From: Ahrensia sp.
GTDB lineage: Bacteria > Pseudomonadota > Alphaproteobacteria > Rhizobiales > Rhizobiaceae
Assembly: GCA_002698425.1 (NCBI GenBank)
Contig: NZXU01000120.1
Location: 75,570 to 88,305 of the forward strand
Direction of reading: 5' to 3'
Length of the DNA stretch: 12,736 nt
Part shown: piece after piece, positions 1-6,986 of the stretch
Layout of the letters: every line of letters starts with the position of its first letter
How positions within the stretch are numbered: position 1 is the stretch's first letter
Translations under genes and position numbers: made by a program
The notes under the pieces: model-generated
What the model was told of the DNA's origin: nothing
Database searches by the model: none
The model's input: the letters and a program-made list of their open reading frames with translations, nothing else

Positions 1-863
1 CCCGGCAGCACCAGCGCGATCTCCTCGCCGCCATAGCGCACGACGAGATCGTCGTCGCGGGCGTGCGATGCGATCGCGTCCGCCACCTGCTTGAGAACCT
101 TGTCGCCGCTGGTATGGCCGAACGTGTCGTTGATCGATTTGAACCGGTCGATATCGATGATCATCAGCGCATACCGGCCCTTTTTCTGGATGCCGGACAG
201 CGCCAGTTCGGGCCCCTGCACGTCGAAGGCGCGCCGGTTGGACAGGCCCGTCAGCGCGTCGGTCGAGATATCGCGGGCGAGCGTCTGTTCGCGATGCATC
301 TGCCGCCGCAACCTGTTCAGCGATTCCGCCGCGATCATCACGCCGACGAAATTGACGATGATAATGGGGATCGAGATCCGTCCCATGATCTCCAGCGCCA
401 TCGGCAGCGGCAGCACGAACAGGCTGGTGATCGAGACCGACGCCAGCAGGCCGAGCATGGAGACCTTCGCCAGCGTATAATCGCGCTTCCTGTTCAGCCA
501 TGCAAAACCGAGACCGGCCGTCGTCGAGATCGCGATTCCGACCAGCCCGGCGTAAAGTCCGACGCCGCCCTCCAGGAACCGCAATCCGCTCGTCGCCGTC
601 GCCGTCACCAGCGCCGCGGGCAGGCCGCCGAAGGGGCCGGCCAGCACGAGGAAGACATGACGCAGATCGAAGACGATGCCGGGGGCGAGACGCAACGGAA
701 ATGTCATCGACACCGCCGCGGCCACCGAGAAGGTCAAGGCCGTGGCGACGGTCTCCCACCGCGGCGTCGTGCAGCGCGTGATCGCCAGCTCATGCAGGCG
801 TCCCGCGAAAGCGACAATGCCGAGGCCCTGGAGGAAAGCCGAAAAGATAGCGATCCCGTCCAT
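1..863 (-). CDS. Membrane GGDEF diguanylate cyclase with 5TM-LYT-type sensor (3' end off window)
   Basis: This gene likely makes cyclic di-GMP from two GTP at the inner membrane. 287 codons are visible. Residues 1-180 are mostly hydrophobic and match the 5TM-5TMR_LYT sensor family, with the typical stretch PGIVFDLRHVFL (61-72) followed by a Gly-rich helix pair (78-122). A linker at 182-198 leads into the GGDEF domain: DALTGLSNRRAF (202-213), the metal-binding DID (237-239), and KSINDTFGH (242-250). The active loop is GGEEI (278-282), with Ile in place of the usual Phe. An RxxD inhibitory site (R269, D272) sits exactly five residues before the loop, so product feedback inhibition is likely. 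The ATG at 863 is the first start after an in-frame TAG at 864-866, and GGGGA lies just upstream. The C-terminus is cut by the window edge, so any EAL domain would be unseen. The family call is firm; the signal sensed is unknown. Confidence 0.9.
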   Translation of the reverse strand, partial: MDGIAIFSAFLQGLGIVAFAGRLHELAITRCTTPRWETVATALTFSVAAAVSMTFPLRLAPGIVFDLRHVFLVLAGPFGGLPAALVTATATSGLRFLEGGVGLYAGLVGIAISTTAGLGFAWLNRKRDYTLAKVSMLGLLASVSITSLFVLPLPMALEIMGRISIPIIIVNFVGVMIAAESLNRLRRQMHREQTLARDISTDALTGLSNRRAFDVQGPELALSGIQKKGRYALMIIDIDRFKSINDTFGHTSGDKVLKQVADAIASHARDDDLVVRYGGEEIALVLP

Positions 864-910
864 CTACATCCCCGTTGATCGGCGCGCAGATTTGCCCGGC
901 GACGCTTGCG

Positions 911-932
911 AACCCGTTAAAATTTACGGGTT
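911..932. promoter_or_regulatory. Inverted repeat upstream of the diguanylate cyclase gene
   Basis: A perfect 7-bp inverted repeat, AACCCGT-N8-ACGGGTT, has an A/T-only spacer. It lies 48-69 bases upstream of the diguanylate cyclase ATG. There is no run of T after it on the minus strand, so it reads better as an operator or promoter dyad than as a terminator. No cognate regulator is visible in the window. Confidence 0.35.
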
Positions 933-969
933 ACATCCGGCGGGATGCTCATATCGTTAAGGAAGTCAT

Positions 970-990
970 AAGCCGGCTCGCGGCCGGCTT
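970..990 (-). terminator. Hairpin just after the DUF1206 stop
   Basis: A perfect 8-bp stem, AAGCCGGC / GCCGGCTT, with a 5-base loop begins four bases after the DUF1206 stop codon. On the minus strand the stem ends in TT, followed by a T-containing but interrupted stretch. The position suits the end of the PAP2-DUF1206 transcript. The weak U-tract leaves open a Rho-dependent or RNA-stabilising role. Confidence 0.5.
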
Positions 991-993
991 CGC

Positions 994-1791
994 TCAGACC
1001 GGCACCCGGATGCGGCGCCAGCGCGCCTCGATCGCCGAATAGGCGGCAAAGGCGATCAGCCCGATGCCGGTCGCGGCGAGCAGAAACGCTCCCGCCGGCA
1101 GCGACTGGACGTAGTTGAGCGCCTCCTCCAGGCCGGGCCGCTCTTCCCCGCCTTCGGCGTTGAGAAACCGTAACAGGAACAGGAACGCGATCACCGCCAG
1201 CACGAAGCCCCGCGCCAGAAGCCCGGTGATCGATACCGGATGGATGATCGCCATGGCGTCCGGCCCGGCATCGAAATGGTCGGCATATTTGCGGCGCACC
1301 GCCTTCCATGCATGCGCGCAGGCCACGCCGAATATGATGATGGCGAGCCCCAGGGACACGTAATGCTGCCCCACCACCGCCGCGACGGCACCGGCAAGAG
1401 GCGTATCGTTGCCGCCGTCGCCGCCCCCGCCGGCAAGGACCCCGAGCAGCGACAGCGCAAAGAGCGCGATCGTCGAATAGGTGAAGGCGCTGACCAGCAG
1501 TCCCGCCCGTATCACCAGCCCTTTCGGGTCCGTGCCGTGCCCGTCGGGATCGAGAAAGGCCTGCACCAGCCGCCAGATCACATAGCCCGCCAGCCCTGCG
1601 ACCATCAGCCAGACGATGCCCTCGCCGAAAGGCTGCTCGAGCAGCGTGCGCAACGCATCCTTCGATCCCTTTTCCTCGCCCGCGCCGATCGCCGCCAGCA
1701 AGGCGAAGACGCCGATGATCAGATAGACGAGCCCGCGCGCGCCATAGCCCATGCGGGCCAGCGGATCGATCCATTTCCGTGCCGTGTGCAT
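994..1791 (-). CDS. DUF1206 six-helix membrane protein
   Basis: This is a 265-aa integral membrane protein of the DUF1206 family, whose function is unknown. Predicted helices lie near residues 16-36, 58-80, 93-120, 141-163, 186-211 and 231-252. They form three loosely repeated helix pairs, the usual DUF1206 plan. The first repeat opens with ARMGYGARGLVYLIIG (12-27) and the third with LLARGFVLAVIAFLF (191-205). The ATG at 1791 was chosen because the PAP2 gene ends at 1802, because GGGAC lies just upstream, and because the family usually starts close to this ARxGY motif. The frame stays open upstream, but a longer start would run into the PAP2 gene. The 10-base gap indicates an operon with PAP2. 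The family call is solid. Confidence 0.88.
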   Translation of the reverse strand: MHTARKWIDPLARMGYGARGLVYLIIGVFALLAAIGAGEEKGSKDALRTLLEQPFGEGIVWLMVAGLAGYVIWRLVQAFLDPDGHGTDPKGLVIRAGLLVSAFTYSTIALFALSLLGVLAGGGGDGGNDTPLAGAVAAVVGQHYVSLGLAIIIFGVACAHAWKAVRRKYADHFDAGPDAMAIIHPVSITGLLARGFVLAVIAFLFLLRFLNAEGGEERPGLEEALNYVQSLPAGAFLLAATGIGLIAFAAYSAIEARWRRIRVPV

Positions 1792-1801
1792 CTGTCCCGC
1801 C

Positions 1802-2560
1802 TCAGGTTTTCGAATGGCCAAGATCGCCGGAGCCGTCATGGCCGCGCGAAAGATAATGCGCCGCCAGCCAGCACAGGCTTGCCCAAGCGATGCCCAGCGA
1901 CCACCCGGCCAGCACGTCGCTCGGCCAGTGCACGCCGAGATAGACGCGGCTCGCGCCGATGACGATCGCGAGCGCGAAGGCGGCGCTGAGGATGAAGACC
2001 CGCACCGAATGGCGCGGCACGAAGCGGATCGCCACGGCGGCAAGCGTCAGCCAGGCTAGCGTGCCGACAGTCGCATGGCCGCTCGGAAAGCTCGATGTGA
2101 ACGTTTTGTCGAGATGGTCGACAAGCTCGGGACGCGGCCGCTCGAAGACATGCTTGAGCCCCGTGGACAAGGCTGTGCCGCCGACGAGCGCCGCGGCGAG
2201 AAACGCCGTCGCCGCCCGCTCGCGCAACAGCGCCAGCACGCCCAGCACCGCGATGGCGACCGTCACGAGGATCGGATAGCCGCCCAGCGCCGTCAGCTCC
2301 GCCGCCGTCTCCTCGAACCAGGGAGGGCCCCACGCGTCCGACAGATTGGCCGGATCGCGCAGCGACAGCAGCACCGTCCGGTCGGCCGCATCGGTCCAGC
2401 CATGCTGGATAGCGACCGCCAGCAGCGCGAACAGCGCGAAGCCGCCGATCGACAGGGCCCAAAGAACCGCGGTCGGCGGATGGTGGTGATGCGGATCGAG
2501 CCGCGAACGCCATGCGCGGCGCGTCGGGCGGTGAGCGGAGAGTTGGTCTGTCTGTGTCAT
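1802..2560 (-). CDS. PAP2-family (lipid) phosphatase
   Basis: This is a 252-aa membrane phosphatase of the PAP2 / type 2 phosphatidic acid phosphatase superfamily, probably acting on a lipid phosphate or pyrophosphate at the outer face of the inner membrane. The three signature motifs are intact: KX6RP (K136 to R143-P144), PSGH (159-162) and SRX5HX3D (S204-R205, H211, D215). H162 and H211 should be the catalytic pair. Hydrophobic segments lie near 31-51, 92-112, 117-134, 165-180, 186-203 and 216-236. A short His-rich stretch (24-27) precedes the first helix. The ATG at 2560 is preferred over a TTG 48 bases upstream, which would overlap the dyad at 2584-2601. It lies directly upstream of DUF1206 in a probable operon. 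The exact substrate (phosphatidate, undecaprenyl diphosphate or another) cannot be told from sequence. Confidence 0.92.
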   Translation of the reverse strand: MTQTDQLSAHRPTRRAWRSRLDPHHHHPPTAVLWALSIGGFALFALLAVAIQHGWTDAADRTVLLSLRDPANLSDAWGPPWFEETAAELTALGGYPILVTVAIAVLGVLALLRERAATAFLAAALVGGTALSTGLKHVFERPRPELVDHLDKTFTSSFPSGHATVGTLAWLTLAAVAIRFVPRHSVRVFILSAAFALAIVIGASRVYLGVHWPSDVLAGWSLGIAWASLCWLAAHYLSRGHDGSGDLGHSKT

Positions 2561-2583
2561 CCGGAACTCAACGCGGTTCGCGG

Positions 2584-2601
2584 CGTTACGGTTCCGTAAC
2601 G
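2584..2601. promoter_or_regulatory. Perfect 8-bp dyad in a divergent promoter region
   Basis: CGTTACGG-TT-CCGTAACG has 8-bp arms that are perfect inverted repeats around two bases. It sits in the 72-base gap between the divergent PAP2 (2560, minus) and small unknown (2633, plus) genes, at similar distance from both starts. This geometry fits an operator for a dimeric repressor or activator controlling one or both genes. The regulator is not in the window. Confidence 0.45.
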
Positions 2602-2632
2602 GGAACAAGAAGCTTTATCGAGAGCCTGCACG

Positions 2633-2893
2633 ATGACTTCCGACGACGAAACTCTCTACGTGGTTTGGCTGGCGCCCGAGCGCGCCGGCGGCGATGCCGT
2701 GGCGAGCGGGCCATCGGTCCGCAGGCTCGATGACGGGCTTTACCTCGTGCGCAGCGACCGCACGCGCTCCCAGCTCTATCACGACGTCAAACGCCGCACC
2801 TCTCCCGAGAAACTGCTCGTCGCGCCGCTGTCGGACGAACCGAAATTCAAGGGCATGGCGGCGGGCGCCCTGAAATGGCTGCGCGCCGGCTAG
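2633..2893 (+). CDS. Small hypothetical protein (86 aa)
   Basis: I do not recognise this protein. It is 86 aa, soluble, with no signal peptide or membrane segment. It has an acidic start (residues 2-6), a central region alternating hydrophobic and charged residues (VRRLDDGLYLVRSDRTRS, 29-46) that suggests beta strands, and a basic middle (KRRTSPEK, 53-60). Codon use is G/C-rich like the chromosome backbone, so it looks native rather than acquired. The ATG at 2633 has a weak GAGAG-type ribosome site about 10 bases upstream. It is divergent from the PAP2 gene and convergent with the epimerase gene, so it is probably transcribed alone, perhaps under the dyad at 2584-2601. Confidence 0.7.
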   Translation: MTSDDETLYVVWLAPERAGGDAVASGPSVRRLDDGLYLVRSDRTRSQLYHDVKRRTSPEKLLVAPLSDEPKFKGMAAGALKWLRAG

Positions 2894-2932
2894 AGCCTTT
2901 CAGGGGCGAGACCACACGGGCAGGACCCGCAG

Positions 2933-3895
2933 TCACAAACCGTCCGCTCCGATCGAATAGCGCGTCGACCAGACCTCTCCGGCCCGGAACGCCCGCCCGC
3001 CTGCGATCGCGACCGCGCCGTCCCGCGCCTCGAACCGCGCATTGAGCGGCTCGACGCCGAAGCCCCGGAACCGCCCGTTCCACGGCTTCGCCGTCCGCCC
3101 GCCCGTCGAGATCCAGAACAGGCAGGTCGGATAATCCTCCGCCCGCCATTCCAGCCGGACCGCATGGCCCGACTGCGGATAGACGATGCGCAACGCGCCG
3201 TCGACGCCGAACAGCTGGAAAGCCTCCTCCGTCGTTTCGTTCAGCAGATCGCCGAAGGAGACCGTCCCGCCGCCGGCAAGCTGCAGCGCCCCCGCATCCT
3301 TGAACCGCTCCCCGGCCGCAAGCCGCGACACGCCCGGCTCGAAAGTCACCGGAAACGTCTCGCCATGCGACCAGCCGCCCTCGATCCGCAGTTCCTCGCC
3401 TTCCCGCCCCGGCGCGAGGATCGGATGCAGCCCGATCGGCAACACGCAATCGCGCCGCGCCGTTACCTCCAGCGAGAACTCCACCCGCGCCGCCCCCGGC
3501 ACGCCCCGAACCGTCCGCCGCAGCCGCGCGACAGGCCTGTCTTCCGGATAGTCGATCGCAAGCGCCACGGCATCGCCGTCCTCCGATCCCTCCTCGAACC
3601 GCCAGCAAGTGTCCGTCCCGAACCCGTGCACGATCCGATCGGCCTCCGACTTGCCGAACGGCACGCAAGCCCACTCCCCGCCGAGAAACCGCAAATGCGC
3701 CGGGATCGCCGCATCCCCCATCGTCGCCGCCTCCCCCTGCCAGGGCGCTTCGGCCAGCGGCCGAACAACCCGCCCGCCGGCAAGCGTCAGGTCCAGATAA
3801 TGAAGCGCCCCGGACAGCGCCCAGACCTCGGCGGAGCCGTGGGACCATGTGAGGGAGCGGGAGGGGAAAGGCATCGTGGTTGAGTCAAAACTCAT
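2933..3895 (-). CDS. Aldose 1-epimerase-like (galactose mutarotase fold) protein
   Basis: This is a 320-aa protein of the galactose mutarotase-like superfamily, expected to interconvert sugar anomers or bind an aldose in the cytoplasm. The supporting features are GLHPIL (155-160), which places H157 where aldose 1-epimerases have the catalytic acid His, and RGFGVEPLNARF (277-288), which places E282 as the likely catalytic base. Also present are LFWISTGGRTAKPWNGRF (259-276) and a basic RLRRTVRG strand (124-131). The length fits the family. The ATG at 3895 has GGGAG nine bases upstream; a later ATG at 3874 would trim seven residues. No sugar operon surrounds it, so the substrate is unknown. It is convergent with the small gene at 2633 and divergent from the restriction operon. 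Confidence 0.85.
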   Translation of the reverse strand: MSFDSTTMPFPSRSLTWSHGSAEVWALSGALHYLDLTLAGGRVVRPLAEAPWQGEAATMGDAAIPAHLRFLGGEWACVPFGKSEADRIVHGFGTDTCWRFEEGSEDGDAVALAIDYPEDRPVARLRRTVRGVPGAARVEFSLEVTARRDCVLPIGLHPILAPGREGEELRIEGGWSHGETFPVTFEPGVSRLAAGERFKDAGALQLAGGGTVSFGDLLNETTEEAFQLFGVDGALRIVYPQSGHAVRLEWRAEDYPTCLFWISTGGRTAKPWNGRFRGFGVEPLNARFEARDGAVAIAGGRAFRAGEVWSTRYSIGADGL

Positions 3896-3975
3896 TGCGA
3901 GCGCTCCCAAACAGAAAGCCTTGGAGAAGATTGGAACAGAATAAGAACAAAATGTTTACCTCTGTGCCGAATAGT

Positions 3976-3986
3976 GACAATCTGTC
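3976..3986. promoter_or_regulatory. Candidate operator dyad for the methyltransferase HTH
   Basis: GACA-ATC-TGTC is a short inverted repeat 36-46 bases upstream of the methyltransferase ATG, within the 126-base divergent region. It resembles the GGACA...TGTCC regulatory repeat described for M.SsoII, a related methyltransferase that represses its own gene through an N-terminal helix-turn-helix. The arms are only 4 bp, so a chance match is possible. Confidence 0.3.
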
Positions 3987-4021
3987 CAAATGATTCCCGT
4001 GGAACTGATTCGGTGGTTGAG

Positions 4022-5257
4022 ATGAACAAATTTGCGGACCTGTTGCGGAAATCCGGAATGACCCACGCAGAGGCTGCCGAATATCTGGATGTCTGCGAAA
4101 AAACCATACGACGCTATGAGGCGGGAGAATCAAATCCGAAAATCCCGACCCTCAGGGCGCTGGAAAGCCATATCGTCATTTACGGAGGGAAACCGGTCCC
4201 TGCGCAACCCGATTTCACTTTTGTCGATCTTTTCGCTGGAATTGGCGGGCTCAGGCTCGGCTTCGAGGCAATCGGCGGGAAATGCGTTTTCACGTCCGAA
4301 TGGGACAAGTATTCTCAAAAGACCTACGCTGCGAATTTCCCGCATGACGACCATGAAATCCATGGCGACATAACGAAGATCGATGCCGCCAGCATCCCGG
4401 CGCATGACGTGCTGCTTGCCGGGTTTCCTTGTCAGCCTTTTTCTATTGCGGGTGTGTCAAAAAAGAATGCCCTCGGCCGCGCCCACGGCTTTGCATGCGA
4501 CACGCAGGGCACGCTGTTTTTCGATGTGCAGAGGATTATTGCGCATCACCGCCCGGCCGCCTTCCTTCTGGAAAATGTCAAGAATCTCGTGAGCCACGAC
4601 AAGGGGCGGACATTCGCGACGATCCGAACTGTGCTTGAAGATGAATTGGGCTACACCATCGATTATCGGATCATCGACGCCAAGGCTTGGTTACCTCAGC
4701 ATCGCGAACGCATTTTCATTGTCGGCTTCCGTGAGGATTGCGGATTCTCATTCAACGATTTGATGATGCCCGACGTGGCGAAAGGCCCGAAGCTGGAAAC
4801 GATACTGCATCCCGAGGATGGTTCCGAAGGGCCTGACAATCACTACACGGGAGGCAATATCGGTCGGGTATCTGACAAATACACGCTTACAAATCATCTT
4901 TGGGACTATCTCCAGAAATACGCCGAGAAACATCGCGCCAAAGGCAATGGCTTCGGTTTCGGCCTCGTCGGCCCGGAGGATGTCGCGCGCACATTGTCCG
5001 CCCGGTACTACAAGGATGGCTCGGAAATCCTTGTGAAACAGGATAGCAAGAACCCGCGCCGTCTGACGCCTCGTGAATGCGCGCGTCTGATGGGCTTCGA
5101 AATCCCGCTGGAACAGAAATTCAAAATCCCGGTCTCGGACACCCAGGCCTATCGGCAGTTCGGCAATTCCGTCTGTGTTCCCGCAGTCAAGGCTGTTGCC
5201 AGGCACATGAAGCCGTTTCTTGAAGTCGCCCTGAAAGGACAGGTAAAAGCGGCCTGA
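4022..5257 (+). CDS. dcm: DNA (cytosine-5) methyltransferase, Dcm/M.EcoRII type, with N-terminal HTH
   Basis: This enzyme transfers a methyl group from S-adenosylmethionine to carbon 5 of cytosine and should protect host DNA from the partner endonuclease. The C5-methylase motifs appear in order: FVDLFAGIGGLRLGFE (67-82, SAM binding), GFPCQPFS (134-141, catalytic C137), ENVKNL (184-189), QHRERIFIVGF (226-236), RLTPRECARLMGF (347-359) and QFGNSVCVPA (379-388). The target-recognition region includes GNGFGFGLV and ARTLSARYYKDGSEIL, which match Dcm and M.EcoRII almost word for word as I recall them, so CCWGG is the inferred target. Residues 13-45 form a helix-turn-helix (HAEAAEYLDVCEKTIRRYE), as in M.EcoRII and M.SsoII. 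The ATG at 4022 gives 411 aa; an in-frame GTG at 3974 would overlap the candidate operator. The gene is A/T-richer than its flanks. It is first of three coupled genes. Confidence 0.95.
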   Translation: MNKFADLLRKSGMTHAEAAEYLDVCEKTIRRYEAGESNPKIPTLRALESHIVIYGGKPVPAQPDFTFVDLFAGIGGLRLGFEAIGGKCVFTSEWDKYSQKTYAANFPHDDHEIHGDITKIDAASIPAHDVLLAGFPCQPFSIAGVSKKNALGRAHGFACDTQGTLFFDVQRIIAHHRPAAFLLENVKNLVSHDKGRTFATIRTVLEDELGYTIDYRIIDAKAWLPQHRERIFIVGFREDCGFSFNDLMMPDVAKGPKLETILHPEDGSEGPDNHYTGGNIGRVSDKYTLTNHLWDYLQKYAEKHRAKGNGFGFGLVGPEDVARTLSARYYKDGSEILVKQDSKNPRRLTPRECARLMGFEIPLEQKFKIPVSDTQAYRQFGNSVCVPAVKAVARHMKPFLEVALKGQVKAA

Positions 5258-5258
5258 G

Positions 5259-5669
5259 ATGGCCGATATCGTCGACAAGGAAACCCGAAGCCGGATGATG
5301 TCCGGCATCAAGGGAAAGAATACGAAACCGGAAATGATTGTCCGCCGGGCCTTGCACAAGGACGGCTATCGCTACCGCCTTCACGTGGAGGATCTGCCCG
5401 GCAAACCGGACATTGTGCTTCCGAAATATAAAACCGTGATCTTCGTTCACGGATGTTTTTGGCATCACCATGATTGCAAAAACTTCAGGTGGCCGAAGAC
5501 CCGGGAGGAGTTTTGGCGCAAGAAAATCGATGGCAATGTCGAGCGTGACAGAGAGATTCACACAAAACTTGAAGCACTGGGCTGGAAGGTTATCGTCATC
5601 TGGGAATGCGAGACACGTGAAAAGGGAGCTGACTTCCCTGTTCCCAAACTTGGGTTGGAAAACACATGA
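5259..5669 (+). CDS. vsr: Very short patch repair endonuclease Vsr
   Basis: Vsr nicks 5' of the T in T:G mismatches that arise when 5-methylcytosine in a CCWGG-type site deaminates, starting repair back to C:G. The 136-aa protein aligns with E. coli Vsr without shifts over the core. D51 (in GKPDIV) is the catalytic Asp and H69 the catalytic His. C66, H71, C73 and C117 are the structural zinc ligands, within HGCFWHHHDC (64-73) and WEC (115-117). The early TKPEM (22-26) and the GYRYRLH strand (36-42) are also typical. It is shorter than E. coli Vsr (156 aa) only at the C-terminus. The ATG lies one base after the methyltransferase stop, and its stop overlaps the endonuclease start. This position between M and R genes ties it to the same modification specificity. 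Confidence 0.96.
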   Translation: MADIVDKETRSRMMSGIKGKNTKPEMIVRRALHKDGYRYRLHVEDLPGKPDIVLPKYKTVIFVHGCFWHHHDCKNFRWPKTREEFWRKKIDGNVERDREIHTKLEALGWKVIVIWECETREKGADFPVPKLGLENT

Positions 5670-6886
5670 AGCAGGGCTACTTGGCGGATTACTTCGACGG
5701 TGTCGCGGTCAAGTCATTGTCGATGGTCGATGCCACCCCAACAGGATCAAATCAACACGAAATCGGCACGACCAAGTCAATGCGAGAGGAGTTTCTCCGC
5801 GCAGAGAAAACCAAATTCGAGGTTACCTACGTATGGCTTGAGGAGAATGAAGAAGCAATTGTCCACGAGGATTTTGCCACCCACTATGACAGCCGGGAAA
5901 ACAATCCGAAACGCAGCCCGGAATGGCGCCTTTACTATACAGGTAATCCCGTAACAGAGCTGATGAAAGCAGGGGATAGCCTGTTTCTCGCAAAACGCAA
6001 AAACGAAAGTCGCCTTGTATTTATTATCACAAGGCCCGGAACTACGGTCGAAAGGCAATTGCTGTGGCTGTTTGGCCTTCAGCGCCCTGAAGATCGGTTT
6101 CAGTCCACCGAACTCTCAAAGGATGACGGCGAGGTAAGCTTTGCTGCGCAGCTTATATTCGATGAACTCGGTATCGAGTATCAACTCGAAGCTGCCGACC
6201 GGTTGGACGAAATTGTAAGCCGTTTCAATGGCAAGTTTCCAACAACTCGCGAATTCTCCCTTCTTGCCCGACAGACTTGTGAGAAGGTCGCCCCTCGAGA
6301 CGAGCCCGACAAGGCGCTCGAAACATGGCTTTCCCATGAGGAGGCGATGTTCCGCCGTCTGGAACTCCAAGTTGTGCGCGAACGTCTTAGAGACGGATTC
6401 GCGACGACCGATGACGTCGACGTAGAAGGATTTCTAAAGTTCTCACTTGGAGTTCAAAATAGGAGAAAGTCCCGGATGGGAAGGGCGTTCGAGAACCATC
6501 TCGCCGCCTTATTCACCGCTTGGGATATACGATACGAGCAACAGGCTATTACGGAGAACAATCAGAAGCCGGATTTCATTTTTCCCGATTTGGTGACGTA
6601 CCAAGAAGCGGTACCGGGTGAGCACATTTTGATGATGTTGGGGGTGAAATCGACGTGCAAAGATCGATGGCGTCAAATTCTGCCGGAGGCCGCCAAGATC
6701 CCAAACAAGCATCTCGCAACGATAGAACCCAGCATTTCAGAATCCCAGACTGATCAGATGCAAAGCTATAATGTACAATTGGTAGTTCCCACTTCGGTTA
6801 AGTTGACCTATTCGGACCAGCAACAAGATTGGCTTTGGACGTTCAGTGATTTTCTCGGCGAAGTCATACAACGCCAGAGAGCCTAA
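5666..6886 (+). CDS. EcoRII-type restriction endonuclease (type IIE, probable CCWGG)
   Basis: This enzyme cuts DNA lacking the partner methylation. The 406-aa length matches EcoRII (404 aa). The C-terminal catalytic domain (about 230-400) has NRRKSRMGRAFENHL (265-279), QAITENNQKPDFIFP (293-307) and VKSTCKDRWRQILPEA (327-342). Residues equivalent to EcoRII D299, Y308, K324, K328, R330 and E337 are all present, at D303, Y312, K328, K332, R334 and E341, with identical spacing. The N-terminal part (about 1-180) resembles the EcoRII effector-binding domain, including TGSNQHEIG (26-34). A two-site, allosterically activated (type IIE) mode is therefore inferred. The ATG overlaps the vsr stop by four bases (ATGA), and no clear ribosome site is seen, so translation probably depends on coupling. 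The N-terminal domain match is by eye and less certain than the catalytic domain. Confidence 0.95.
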   Translation: MKQGYLADYFDGVAVKSLSMVDATPTGSNQHEIGTTKSMREEFLRAEKTKFEVTYVWLEENEEAIVHEDFATHYDSRENNPKRSPEWRLYYTGNPVTELMKAGDSLFLAKRKNESRLVFIITRPGTTVERQLLWLFGLQRPEDRFQSTELSKDDGEVSFAAQLIFDELGIEYQLEAADRLDEIVSRFNGKFPTTREFSLLARQTCEKVAPRDEPDKALETWLSHEEAMFRRLELQVVRERLRDGFATTDDVDVEGFLKFSLGVQNRRKSRMGRAFENHLAALFTAWDIRYEQQAITENNQKPDFIFPDLVTYQEAVPGEHILMMLGVKSTCKDRWRQILPEAAKIPNKHLATIEPSISESQTDQMQSYNVQLVVPTSVKLTYSDQQQDWLWTFSDFLGEVIQRQRA

Positions 6887-6986
6887 TCATCCCCACCACT
6901 CCCCCAATTGACGCTCCCCCTCTCCGCCTGCCAAGAGAGCGCCCTCGCCACGCCGCAATGCCGGCCGAAGAAACCGGAACGCTCCC

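Noticed and set aside
915..962. GTTAA half-sites suggesting CtrA binding
   Set aside because: No full TTAA-N7-TTAA spacing was found.
2915..2930. CGGG-CAGGA-CCCG hairpin between convergent genes as a terminator
   Set aside because: The stem is only 4 bp and no T-run follows on either strand.
3896..6986. Direct repeats or recombinase genes marking the borders of the restriction operon
   Set aside because: I compared both flanks by eye and found no convincing duplicated target or attachment repeat, and no integrase or transposase is present.
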